This document shows, piece by piece, positions 53,884-64,000 of a stretch of 64,000 nt of DNA (its first letter is position 1; the number at the start of each line of letters is the position of its first letter). Under the pieces are notes generated by a model. That model was not told where the DNA came from. It searched no databases and saw only the letters and a program-made list of their open reading frames with translations. This DNA is from Datisca glomerata (taxonomy: Eukaryota > Streptophyta > Magnoliopsida > Cucurbitales > Datiscaceae), in assembly GCA_003255025.1 (NCBI GenBank), contig QANY01004982.1:682591-746590 (forward strand), given 5' to 3'. A program made the translations under genes and the position numbers.

Positions 53884-55294
53884 TGTAATACCCCAAGGTT
53901 TTAATAGGGGTTATTTTGTAATTCAAAACCCCGCTCACATCTATGCACTCACATGCACACTAAGCCAACCATATTATCTCCCTCACACCAACATTATATT
54001 CTTCTACGTTTCATTCGCTTGCAGCATTAGCATTGTTGGTCTCCTCCGTTATACTAACTTCTTCTTTCATGTTTCTTCATTCTTTTTCTCGTTTCTCCCT
54101 CTCTCAACCTAAATCTTTCTATTTCAAAGTTTATTTGTATCCAATTCTGAAATTTTCTAATTTTTTCAGCGATAGACATTTTGTCTGTCTCTATTGTGGT
54201 GTCGTCATGCATCGCCGCTGTGTACGTTTTTTGTAAGCTCATTTATTTTTCTCCTTCCTTCCGGTCTTTATACTATTTATCTCTCTCTCTGATTCTTCAC
54301 TCTCATCCTATGTATTTCTTTGGTTCTCACTTATGACAGCATCTTGATCCTCTTCTCTAGATCGTTGCCTTCGTCACCGGTAAGCTTGTTTTTCTCTCGC
54401 GTTCTATTCCAATTTATCCGGTTCTTTCTCCTTCACATATGTCTCCCCTGTTCACTCAACTCTGTTACCATCCAAACAAAAATGAGAGTTTTGAAATTGT
54501 TTTGCTAAATTATTTTACTAAATCGTTCAGCTTGGATATTTCGGCTTAATTCCAGAACTACTGCTCACTTTTCTTAACATTATCTTTTTTATGGTTTAAG
54601 ATTTATACCTCTTTATTTTAGTTTTGTTTATGTACTTTTTTACCAGTACTGATTTTGCAAGTGGGTTTTTGGTAATCAACGGAATACGTGATTTTTACAC
54701 AATAATAAAAAGAAGTTCTTTCTCTTTGGTTCAAAGTAACTGGTTTTGTCACTTTTTCAAACAATTAAAATAATTCTTTTATGTGAATCAAATAGTTTAA
54801 TAACTCTTTAAACAATTGAGTTAATTTTGGAGTGATTTCAATGCTTATTAGATTTCTATAGTGTGTTTAAGAATTTCATGTTTTACCCATTTTGTTTGTC
54901 AGTGTATTTATTACCAATCGGTGTGTTAATTAGACTTATAGATGATTGTGTTGAAAGTGATGACGAGCTGCAGGAGGGAGAGACTGATTATATGACATCA
55001 CAGACAGATTTTTAGTTAACTTTTATGCTTTAGTCTACGATAATATGTTTGACTTTCATGGTTTATGAATTTTCGTAATCGACTTTATTACAAATTAATG
55101 AATCATTTATTTCAGTTTATTGAGTAGATATTCTTTTCAAACAATTTTATGCTTCTACTATTTAATGTTAAAATTAGGGTAAAATTAAGATTTTTAATTT
55201 GTAAATTTTCTCCAATTAGGGTTTGAAATGAATTAGGAATTTTGAATAAGTGAAATTACTTGCATGTTTAATCCTCAGAAATCGAAGCGTTACA
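53884..55294 (+). repeat. Gypsy 3' LTR
   Basis: Begins TGTAATACCCCAAGG at 53,884, eleven bases after the last codon and following a purine-rich 'aagtagggga'. It ends GAAGCGTTACA at 55,294, so about 1.41 kb, with TG...CA ends. The next bases (taact) would be the target duplication; the left partner is lost. Short open frames within it are not genes. Confidence 0.75.
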
Positions 55295-55506
55295 TAACTT
55301 TTTTCATCACTTTCTTAAGTAGGATCATCAAACTAGTCCGATGACCCTAGATAACATTCAAATTCACTGGAGAAGCTTATCAGCCAGGATGTTGCAATGC
55401 ACTTTACTAAGCTTGGTGGAGATTATAGGAATGCCTAGATACCTCACTAGAAGTTCACCATTACTAAAGTTAGTTTTCTGTTAGAATTTAATCTTGCATT
55501 ATTTCT

Positions 55507-55934
55507 TCAACACCTGAGAAAAACACTTGGCCATTTCCTCATTTGGTTGTAAATGAGAGAAATTTTTAAAAGTTCAATATCAGCTTTAACATTTTGCATA
55601 TAATAAAGATCCTCTTTACAGAAAATCGGCAAGTCCTCAGTCAAACACAAGTTTACTATATTATCCTTCTTTTCATCTCTAATGATATTGAAAATTAGCA
55701 AAGAAGAACATTGATTCAAATTCTAGTAAGAACTTCTATTACTAGCACAAAAAGGTAGGTAGAAAGGGGGTCACCCTGCCTCAACCCTCTACGAATAGGG
55801 AAGAATGTAGGAGGAAGACCAATATCTAAAAAGACCTTTCCAAGAAAATACCAGCTAACACTGTCATATGCTTTGAGTAAGTGCACTTTGAGAATGCATC
55901 TAAGAGGGTAGGATTCTCTGTGGTAGCCCCTCAT
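55507..55934 (-). pseudogene. LINE RT catalytic half (unit B)
   Basis: Two open minus-strand pieces (55,716-55,934 and 55,507-55,719) cover LLKAYDSVSWYFLGKVFLDI, GLRQGDPLSTYLFVLVIEVL and SLLIFNIIRDEKKDNIVNL, then CLTEDLPIFCKEDLYYMQNV. The catalytic pair normally read FADD is CLTEDL here, so the site is dead. A change of frame joins the two pieces. Confidence 0.75.
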
Positions 55935-56161
55935 GGTAGCCCCTCATAATCCCCTGAATAAGAAGGATGTTATCTGAGATACTTCTATCGAGTACAGAAG
56001 TTGTTTGATTCTGGCTAATGAGCTTAGGAAGAATTAGCTTGAGTCTGTTAGCTAGCATCTTAGTTATGCACTTGTGTACTAAGTTACAACTGGCGATTAA
56101 TCTATACTCTAAAATCTTAGTTGGATTATGATCCTTTGGAATTGGATATGAAGGACTGATA

Positions 56162-57353
56162 TGACACCCCTTTTATTAAGGAAAATTTTTACATATAATT
56201 ATTTGATATGAAATAATAAAATTGCTTAAAATATAACTTAATAACAAAATAAACCAGTCAAGCAATATTTTATCAAGACACAAATAAAATAATGATGATG
56301 CGGAATGTTAAAGTATGAAAATTAAACATACGATAAATTAAGTACGTAAAGTAAAGTGTATGTAAATGTAAAGAGGGTAGGGAAGAGAGAGATACGACAC
56401 ATAGTGATTTTACATGGTTTGGAAAAATCTCTCCCTAAGTCCACGCCCCAAGGATGCCCCCATGAAGATTTTTTCAAACAATCATTTAATGGTGAAGAAC
56501 TAATTTTTACAAACCCTATTGGCTTATGGTGTCAATCAGACCTTGACAACGCAACTCAATCAAGATCTTCGAGTCTCTTACAGAATCACTCACTCTCTCA
56601 AATAGTAGATTTCTCAAATTTCTACTCACAATATTGACTAGCGTCTCTCTAGAATATTTCTCAAATTCTCACTCAAAATACAAGACTCTCAAAGAATAAA
56701 ACTCTACAAAACTTTGTCAGAGGAGTGGAGAGATGTGGAGAGGTGTGTTGGAGTTGAAACAGGCGTGGGGTATTTATAAAGTTGAAAAATCTATTGAAAC
56801 CGGACGGACCGATCATCAATTAAGGAAGAGTTTCTTTTTTGACAAACCGGTCACACCGATTTCTCCATTGAACGGACCGACTTGTCAGTTAGGCAAGTAA
56901 TTACCTCAATTTCAAAACCAGTCTCACTAGTTAGGGAACCGGTCTGGTCGTTTCCAAACTGGTATGTCCGGTTTCTCACCGGATTGACCCAAAAAATGAG
57001 TTGGTTTGGACACCGAACCGGGGATGATCCATGTCTTGACATTTACACACAATTCTGTCTAGTTCAATCTTCTACAGCCTGGTTCATGAGATGTTTGGTC
57101 CGCTCTGAATTCCTTGAAGCATTCGAAGATCAACCAACTTTGATTTAAGTCATTTAAAGTTCGTTTGATATGATTCGTGCCCTTCGTAATATGTTACGTG
57201 TATCTCACCATTTACGGTGTCGATTGCCATTTATTCTTTTGCATAAACACTTATGATTTTAAGTGTTTTCAACCTTATTTTCATATTATTTAGAGCTTAC
57301 CCGTTTAATTAAAATATTAGTCCACATATTATTTATCATCATAAATTTTTTTA
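56162..57353 (-). mobile_element. LTR-like element nested in minus LINE, unit B
   Basis: Counterpart of 19,056-20,226. It begins TGACACCCCTTTTATTAAGG on the plus strand, with the same 'ccacgcccc' and 'tggcttatggtg' landmarks and a minus-strand TATA-like 'tttataaatacccc' near 56,770. Non-coding. Its right end is degraded (no clean TG on the minus strand). Confidence 0.6.
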
Positions 57354-57560
57354 ACTTAACTAGGGTCAACAGAGTAATGGATGTGGCATTAAATTGTTTC
57401 AAGATCATACCATTCCTAAAAAAACTCAAGAATAGCAGCACTAACATCCCTCCCTAGTATATGCCAAGCCTTTTTGAAGAAGCTAGTAGAGAACCCATCA
57501 GGCCTGGAGCTTTGTTGTCTTTAAAAGAGAAAAAGTTACTCTTACCCTCAGTTTCTGTGA

Positions 57561-58508
57561 AATTTTGGGTTACCTAATATTATACATTTACTATCTGTAT
57601 AGTGAAATCAATCATTTTTGTTACCAAAAAGATCGAAAGGCACTAATGCCCCGAACATAGGGCGTTTGGAAACATTATATTCCATGAACTTTGAAGGTGA
57701 ACACTTTAGTCCATCAAGTTTGAAATTAGATACTTTGGTCCATCAAATTATAAACTGTTAACCTTTTAACCCAACTTCTTATCCTTCTAAACACGAGGAA
57801 ACAACCATGAAATTACCGCCATCATCTTCTTCTTCGAGTAGTTTTTTTCATGGAAAAAAATCATCCTTAAAGGGAGAATGGGCTTTTTTAGATCCCTAAA
57901 TCTCAATCCAAATAATAATTTATGTGAAAGCAGCTTGAAATTATTGCCCTCCGTGTTTAATCTCGCATGTCTCACCGTACTGTAAATTTGCTTTTGATAT
58001 TTTCCTATTCTCTGGTTTAAATCTAACTTTTCACTTTTGAATATTTAATTCCTAGAGGCAGACCTCCGTAGTATTGGCAGACAAGACTACATCCTAACAT
58101 GAGAGATGTCAGTAGAGCTTAAGACCTTGTGATTTTGTTGCTTCGTATGCGTAGATAAGTCAATTGATATAAATGAACCCAGATCTCGGGTCTTCAAGTG
58201 AAATAAATGAAGCACAAATCCATGTGTTATATCCTGAATGTCCATGTGCTGCTCTTTTATATTTTATACCAATTTTTGCATCATCAAGCATACGTGTTCT
58301 GTTATGTAATGCATTGTGATGCTTCTTGCCTTGGCCAACCACAGTCCAAACCGTTGCAGCCTTCGGCTGTCGAAGGGTTGGAGGAGAGAGATGTAGGCAG
58401 TTTCTAATAATAAACTTTTTCTTTCAACTACACACCAACAAAACCGTTAGAGCGGGTCCCTGCTGTCTGTTCCCTAGCCCCTGCCCCTGCTGACAAAAAA
58501 GTAGCATC
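57561..58508. other. Non-coding, shared with unit A
   Basis: Counterpart of 20,441-20,990 and 22,490-22,882 without the foldback insertion, i.e. it preserves the empty site near 58,070-58,090. No gene recognised. Confidence 0.5.
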
Positions 58509-58658
58509 ATGGACTACATCTTTTCATTCAGCTGGACTATGATCAACTCAAAATTCTGTGGGGGCATGCCTTGGTGGAAGCTGGGAGATGATCAGGTTAA
58601 CAATCTACAACATCTTCTCCTTTCACCTCACATGCTGTACAATTTCATTCAGAGTTAA
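58509..58658 (+). CDS. Unknown 49-codon ORF, unit B copy
   Basis: MDYIFSFSWTMINSK, then FCGGMPWWKLGDD, same length and frame as 22,883-23,032. The stop differs (TAA here, TGA in A), and the C-terminal 20 codons carry most of the replacements. No family is recognised. Confidence 0.3.
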   Translation: MDYIFSFSWTMINSKFCGGMPWWKLGDDQVNNLQHLLLSPHMLYNFIQS

Positions 58659-59574
58659 GATTATTGTAATATATAATTTAGATATCACGATGCTAACAGT
58701 GAATCTTTTAAGACTTGTGTTCTTATAGAGTAAATAGATTTTAGACTAAATGGTTGCGGTTTATAACTTCATGACCAAAGTGTCCAATTTCAAAGTAGAA
58801 TGACTAAGTGTCTAGTGCCCTGAAGTTCAGGGGGCGTTGGTGGATTTGTTCATAAAAATGGTGTCACATGTTACACGTTAGTCACAATTGTCAAATTTTA
58901 GATTAATGGGGATAATATTTTGAAATTTGAGAGATTAAAGTGTTCATTTTAAAGTTCACGACTAAAGTGTCACATAACATAAAATTCAGGGTATCATCAA
59001 TGTTTGCTCATTGTAAATTGATATTTTTAAGTTAACCTCTTAAAACTTGTCATTTAGTATAATTTGTTTGCTATTTCATGAAGCTTTTGTTCCATGGTCG
59101 TCCATTTCTATTGGTGACCTCTCTTGTGGTAAAATTTTTAGAAAAAATTACATATATAGTAATTTTTTCTAGTGATTTTTAGAAAAAATCACTAGCTATA
59201 CTTTGTAATATGATTCAAATTCATCAATGTAATTTAAATTTTCTCAATTATATCATTAAACTTTGTAAAATATTTCAATCTCATCACTCCTCAAATTTCT
59301 ATTACAAATCTTAAGGTTTTGCTAACGTAGCTAATGTTTTTTTAATTCATGTTTCCTCCACACGTTGTCGAAGTTATTGACCCATTAGATATTTTAGACT
59401 TTTCATATCTTTTTTTCCCTTCATAATTATTATACTTGTCAAAAAATGATCCCGTATTTATCTGTGTTTCTCAGCTCTCTTTCTTATGCATCTCTACTCT
59501 CTATCCCTCTACCATGGCTGAAGCCTGAAGGTCCCGAAGAAACACAACACAATCACAACGACGAAAAAGACAAA
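58659..59574. other. Non-coding, shared with unit A
   Basis: Counterpart of 23,033-23,959. A short internal repeat, 'agaaaaaattacatatata' / 'agaaaaaatcactagctata', occurs near 59,140-59,200. Confidence 0.4.
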
Positions 59575-59930
59575 GAATGAGCGATGGCTTCAACATATTT
59601 GGCCAACAACCCACGATTGGCCACTTTCGTGACATACTAAATAAAAACAAGTGAAACAATGTTGTTTCATATAAATTCTAAATATATGAAAACTTGATTT
59701 CAACCCACTTTCGTGACATACTAGATAATGTTACTTAGCAGCTTCTAGTTCTATAGGCGTTATTAAATTTGGCTCCGTCACACAATATTGTTCCAGACAA
59801 AGACTATTACCCGAGTCTCCATGTTACAGTATTGGTTGAACTGCGACGCTATTTTCCGTTCATCAGATGAATAATTTTTTTAGTTCCACCAATATTGACA
59901 TCAAACCGTGAAGTATAAATCATAACATGT
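59575..59930 (-). pseudogene. Unidentified antisense gene fragment, unit B
   Basis: Uninterrupted by the TRIM seen in A. The minus strand reads VMIYTSRFDVNIGGTKKIIH, then LMNG and, after a frameshift, NSVAVQPIL-stop-HGDSGN, SLCLEQYCVTEPNLITPIEL and EAAK. After an acceptor-like site comes YVTKVANRGLLAKYVEAIAH. In A the stop codon is CAA (Gln), so the frame was once open. Family unrecognised. Confidence 0.4.
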
Positions 59931-60572
59931 ACTATTTTTCTATAGAAAATCATAAAGAACAACTCTTTGTGTGTACTTGTGTTATCTAGGCAGGAAAATA
60001 TAAATATTCTTGTTTTATGTTAAGAGAGTTAGTCTAAAGGATCTTATTTATTTTCTAAGATTGTTAACGGGTTTGGTTAAGTTTTTTTCTAAAAATTGAA
60101 TCGAACCGAAAATTTCGGTTCGCCTATATACCGAACCGGACCATGAAGGTTAATGAACCAAACTGAACTAAAATTTTGATTCGGTTTTGTTCTACCAGTT
60201 TGACACTGTTGTTGGAAAAAATATTCCTCAACTTAAAACATGGTCTTGAAATAAAGTTAGAACATGAAAACTAAATAAATACAATAGAAAACTAAAGAAT
60301 TGATTCAGTTAGCTCGGGTCAAAATTTGACAAAATTCCAAATGGAACCAAACCAACCAAATCGGTCATTTCGGTTATTTTCTGTACAAATTTGAAAAGCC
60401 CAACTTATATTTTCTCCTACTGTCTAGCTGAAAAAGAAGTCCATTTACAGCCAAACGTAATGATCATCCAAGCTTCACCCATTGTCTACTGACTTTAGAA
60501 TTCCCTTTATGTCAGAAATTGATCACCCGAAGACGTTTTGTGCTCTCTCAACACCCTTAGCAACTTGTCTTC
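59931..60572. other. Right edge of unit B and unique DNA
   Basis: The duplication ends near 60,110. Beyond it is AT-rich DNA with several 'gaaccaa' and 'ttcggtt' words and no gene. Confidence 0.45.
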
Positions 60573-61180
60573 TTATTCACCATTTAATGAAGCGAAGATA
60601 ATGACAGGAAGAGTGGATGTTTCTCCCATAAAGGTGTAGTGAAGATGGAGGTCTAATACCAGTGGTTTTTCAATAGATGGTAGGTGTCTAGTTTGTCCTT
60701 CTCCCAATTCTTTGAGATGCCTCTCAATGAATATTAGTGAGGATACTTCCAACTGATTCACACAATCCATAATTTTTGGATCTTTCTTGTCAATACCTCC
60801 AACTAGACATGATTCTAATGGTTCACTCAGATCACCTGTATGAATTACTTCCTCAATACATACTTCTGCACTATCCACATGTAAAATAACTATTTATATC
60901 ATTTGAGTATTCGAGTGTTTTGAAGACATTAAAAATTAGATGATCTTATTGCACTCTCAGAATAAGTTCTCATTTTTACACATCAGCTAACTGTAAAGAT
61001 ACCGTTGTGGGCTTAGCTTCTCCAAGACCTAGCTTCTTGTAAACTGAATATGGCAACAAATTGATACAATCCCCAAGATCACATAAAGCCTTCTCAAAAT
61101 AAGAATTGTCAATGGTGCTGAAAAACTTCCAGGATCCATTAGCTTATGAGGCAATTCCTTTTGCAAGATAACATTGCATT
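60573..61180 (-). pseudogene. Athila-like protease region and pol start
   Basis: DLGDCINLLPYSVYKKLGLG, then EAKPTTVSLQLAD (about 60,995-61,090), is the aspartic-protease region; the family has DLGASxNLMP, here GDC replaces GAS. The 101-codon frame at 60,573-60,878 has EVSSLIFIERHLKELGEGQT, then STLPVIIFASLN, the segment preceding RT. RT itself is absent. Confidence 0.75.
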
Positions 61181-62142
61181 CAAGTGCAACTATCTCATAT
61201 TACTCTATCTTTCTTTTCTTCGAGAGAATTTTCTTCTTGAATTCGACATAGCTCGACATTTTTACCAAAGCATAGGCAAAATTGATGTTTATATGTAGTT
61301 TCCTAAACACATCAAGAAACTTGGAGAACTGCTTGATTAAATTTATGCTTTTGAAACTGCTGAGGGAATGGAATAGGTGGGACATATGGTGGAAGATTAT
61401 TAGGAAAGAGCTTTGACTTAGGCTTGTCCTCTTTCTTTTATAAGTTCTCAATAAAATCACCACGTACAACCTAAGTTTGTGCTTCAATTGGCTGAGAGCT
61501 TTCAACTGTTACTTTCTTCATTCCTGCTAACTCCTTGCCACTACGAAGGTTAATGGCGTTTGCTTGTTCTTTTGGATTCAGTGTTGCTCAGTAGAGAACC
61601 TTGTGTTTTTTAGGTGAGTATTTCTGACAGTTGACCCATTTGAAGCTTTGAATTCTGAATAGTCATGGCTTGACTCTAAATACTAGTCTCTTGAATCTAA
61701 GTGTAGCATTCGTTCTTGCCATAAATTGATTAATATTGACCGTGAGCTAGACAATAGCATCTTCTAAAGAAGATTTAGGCTGCTGAGATTGAAATTGAAG
61801 CTGAATAGCAACTGGTGGATTCATCACATTCTGACTATTCTTCCAAGATAAATTAAGGTGATTTCGCCACCCTTGGTTGTAAGTGTTGGAGAATGAGTTA
61901 TTCTGCTTGCTGTAATTCTCAACAAAGTTAACATGTTCTAACTGAGGAGTAAAAGGATTATCGGATTAGCATTCAGTACTAGGATAAGGTCCATTGCATA
62001 AATTATAAACTTTCCGTGTAGCATGAATAGCACTAGCATTGGCGGTGAAAGATCTCAATTACTTGGACAGTTTAGCTACTTGAACAGTGAGAGCATTAAG
62101 AGCATCAACTTCATGAACTCCATGAATCTTTCTTGGTACGTT

Positions 62143-62644
62143 TCACTCAGTCGGCCATTGATAGGCATTAGCAGCCATTTCTTCATGTAAAGCATAGGCC
62201 TCCTCATGTCTTTTGCCCATTAAAGCACATTCTGCTACTGCATCCACTAGTATCCTCGTTGAATTTCCCAATCCATTGTAGAAAGTTTGAACTTGTAGCC
62301 ATTCAGGAAGTCCATGATGTGGGCATCCTCTCAACATCTTTTTAAACCTCTCCTAAGCTTCATAAAGAGACTCCACATCATATTAGACTAAGGTAGTGAT
62401 CTCATTCCTCCTCTTGGCTATTTTGGCAAGTGGAAAGAGTTTAGCCAAAAAATTTCTCAGAAAGCCCATTACAAGTGGTGATTGATCCAACGGACAAAGA
62501 GTTCAACCAACTCTTAGCCTTATCCTGAAGTGAAAATGGGAAAAGTCTCAGCCTAATTGCATCTTTTGAGACATTGTTGTGCTTGAATGTCTCACAAATT
62601 TCAAGAAAAGTAGCTATGTGAATATTTGGGTCATCTTTAGGCAA
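62143..62644 (-). pseudogene. Athila-like gag
   Basis: The minus strand reads [20 protein letters not shown], then [20 protein letters not shown] and [19 protein letters not shown] (62,441-62,644). After a break comes RGCPHHGLPEWLQVQTFYNG, then LMGKRHEEAYALHEEMAANA and YQWPTE (62,143-62,337). This is the canonical capsid region of plant Athila/Tat elements. The two halves are separated by a frame change near 62,340-62,440. Confidence 0.85.
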
Positions 62645-62960
62645 GCCACTGAACTAATTTGCTTGCACCATGTGAATGATAACCGGCTTAATCTTGAAGT
62701 TGTTGGCATTAATAAAAGAGCGTTGAATGACAGATGACACCTCATTGACTACCGGCATAGCATAGTCTCAAATTGTCCAGTTTTTTTGGTTGTTCACAAT
62801 TTCAGGATTTTCTCTAGCGTCTTCTATAGTTTCTTGAGGGTTTTTAGAAGCTTCTCTCCCCACTTCTCTATTACGAAGACAAATTTGCTTTATGTCCAAA
62901 TTTAGGGGAGTCAAATATTCGCTACCAAATTTTCTCATACACCTCTAAGAACGCCTGAAA

Positions 62961-64000
62961 ATTCAAAACAGTAAACAAGCGTAAATAAAAAAATGCTAAA
63001 TCAAATTTGAATTTTTTATAGTGCAAGTATACACTATCGTTGTCAAGTAATAAAATTCTATGAAATAGAGTATCGTTGACAGGATTGATTGATATTAATT
63101 ATTAAAATTAACTATACCTTAATTCTAATTGAGAATGATGAAACCAAAATTCAAACTCAACTAAAATGATAAAGATAAATAATTTAAATTTGAATAGATA
63201 AAAGATCTAGGGATTCCGATTTCACCAAACCAAACATGTTCTAAATTCCAAATCTCAAATAATCAATGTTTATCATATTATTGACATCTAATTACTCCAA
63301 TGTAATCATCAATCTTTCTAAAGCATCGATAATAATGGATAAAAAATACTAATTCCACATCTCTATCAAGATTCAATATGTTGAAACTCATTAAGCACAA
63401 TAAAATATAATTGCTACATTAGATCCATAATTATCTCTAACTTATGAAATTCTAATGGTGTTATAAACTAAGAGTAAATTTAATCATCACTTCTCAATTT
63501 CAGAATTAATAAAATCATGGAATAGTTGGTCAGACGATCACAAGCATTGAGAATGGATTATAACACTCAGTAATATTGAACAAACATCGATTAAATTGAA
63601 ACTCCAAATTAAAGAAAAATCATGGTTTAGCTATATCATAGCCCTAGATAGGAAAATTAAAAGCATACTAAAATAAGAAAACATCCTAATAATATTAATG
63701 AATATAGAGGGAAACATAATAAAAACTAGATTTTAGGATGAAATTGAAGTTTGGATCTATCTCCCCGTTAGACCTGTCTTCATCTCCTCTCCAAAAAGCT
63801 TTATTCTCTGCCTTCTACGTCCAAATAGACCCCTCCAATAACCCTAAGATATATACATTTATACTGAAGGGTTTAATAAGGATCAAATAGGAGGAAAATT
63901 GTGAAAAATAAAATCGTTATCACCCCAGCGTCACGACACTGGAAAACTGTCTCTACCGCAGGCCAACACCCCGGACTGGGATGTCAGTGTCGCGCGCTGG
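62961..64000 (-). repeat. Probable 5' leader/LTR of Athila-like element
   Basis: 'gtgcaagtatacactatcgt' and 'tgtcaagtaataaaattcta' (63,019-63,062), with 'gagtatcgttgacaggattg', resemble wording often found in the LTR/leader of such plant gypsy elements. The remainder is non-coding and turns GC-richer at 63,925-64,000. The LTR boundary is beyond or near the window end, so limits are uncertain. Confidence 0.4.

Larger units (their letters stand above)
50212..55294 (+). mobile_element. Ty3/gypsy chromovirus, 5'-truncated
   Basis: Plus-strand gypsy element with gag (50,212-50,850), protease remains (51,100-51,235), RT (51,290-51,770), RNase H (51,862-52,323), integrase (52,570-53,330) and a chromodomain-like C-terminus (53,435-53,872), then a 1.41-kb 3' LTR. 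The 5' LTR and leader are missing because the CACTA end abuts gag. The domain order PR-RT-RH-IN with a C-terminal 'VLWRNHRVEEATWERE' marks the chromovirus (Tekay/Del-like) branch. Multiple stops in gag, RT edge and integrase. Confidence 0.9.
55300..57560 (-). mobile_element. Minus-strand LINE, unit B, 5' part, with nested LTR
   Basis: Continuation of the LINE interrupted at 43,611. From high to low coordinate it reads the pre-RT block (57,354-57,540), the nested LTR (56,162-57,353), the RT N-terminal palm (55,940-56,160), YDSVSWYFLGKVFLDIG and RRGLRQGDPLSTYLFVLVIE (55,740-55,890), then the decayed catalytic region (TEDLPIFCKED near 55,640, normally ADDL). The RT part between 55,300 and 55,690 is absent from unit A. 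Confidence 0.8.
26455..60110 (+). repeat. Segmental duplication, unit B
   Basis: Second unit of the direct duplication. It is longer than unit A because it holds a 2.1-kb solo LTR (28,563-30,679), an eS25 pseudogene, MITEs near 38,060-38,505, and an 11.7-kb nested block (43,612-55,294) interrupting the minus-strand LINE. It lacks A's nested LINE, TRIM and foldback. The right edge is near 60,110, after which sequence homology to A (to about 24,850) stops. Only about 1.6 kb of unrelated DNA separates the units, so this is a tandem rather than dispersed duplication. Confidence 0.85.
60573..62960 (-). mobile_element. Minus-strand Athila/Tat-like gypsy element (gag-protease region)
   Basis: From high to low coordinate: gag, linker, protease region and the start of pol. 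Signature strings are typical of the Athila/Tat branch of Ty3/gypsy. The right side probably extends through the 5' leader and LTR to the window edge; the left side is truncated near 60,570, before RT. Many stops. Confidence 0.8.

Noticed and set aside
54033..54508. Open frames of 60-67 codons after the gypsy pol
   Set aside because: They lie within the 3' LTR and have T-rich, leader-like composition.
1..64000. tRNA, rRNA or organellar DNA inserts
   Set aside because: I looked for cloverleaf-like T-loop words and plastid/mitochondrial gene wording and saw none I could support.
1..64000. Endogenous pararetrovirus
   Set aside because: All RT-bearing sequences fit LINE, copia or gypsy by domain order and motifs; no movement-protein or coat-protein-like region was seen.

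Overview
This is a plant nuclear DNA window, almost certainly from an angiosperm and probably a eudicot. It is AT-rich and has spliceosomal GT-AG introns. It carries plant-type Ty1/copia, Ty3/gypsy and L1-type LINE remains, a CACTA terminus, and decayed fragments of plant genes (EPSIN2-like, UDP-D-apiose/UDP-D-xylose synthase AXS, DnaJ, ribosomal protein eS25). I find no gene that looks intact: every recognisable coding stretch is broken by stops, frameshifts or truncation. The window is heterochromatin-like and records several layers of transposition.

The dominant structure is a large direct (tandem) segmental duplication. Unit A (about 380-24,850) and unit B (about 26,455-60,110) carry the same blocks in the same order and orientation, with about 1.6 kb between them. 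The blocks are: a plus-strand LINE; a first copia element (plus strand); a promoter-like block (R) with a TATA box and a short Met-start ORF; a second copia element (minus strand); a minus-strand LINE that itself contains a nested LTR-like element; and a low-copy tail with a 49-codon ORF and an antisense gene fragment.

The units differ by insertions and deletions, which give a relative chronology. Only A has a LINE nested in the first copia's 5' LTR, a solo-LTR-like block between two R copies, a 1.5-kb foldback element with a palindromic minisatellite core, and a 0.3-kb TRIM. Only B has a 2.1-kb solo LTR in the LINE, an eS25 pseudogene, two MITEs, and an 11.7-kb nested block (43,612-55,294). 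The first copia is reciprocally truncated: A keeps the 5' half and B keeps the 3' half.

The most interesting part is the block inside B. From about 43,712 to 50,211 it holds intron-containing fragments of at least three unrelated genes, all on the plus strand: an EPSIN2-like tail, a DnaJ J-domain end and two AXS exons. It also holds unidentified exon-like pieces and a 2.5-kb array of three 853-bp repeats. It ends in a CACTA-transposon terminus (subterminal repeats, then TTGTAGTG). I read this as a gene-capturing Pack-CACTA element that has lost its left end. Immediately downstream is a Ty3/gypsy chromovirus (gag to integrase, with a 1.4-kb 3' LTR).

From 60,110 to the end the sequence is outside the duplication. 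It carries a minus-strand Athila/Tat-like gypsy element (protease-region and gag remains), with its probable 5' leader/LTR running to the window edge.
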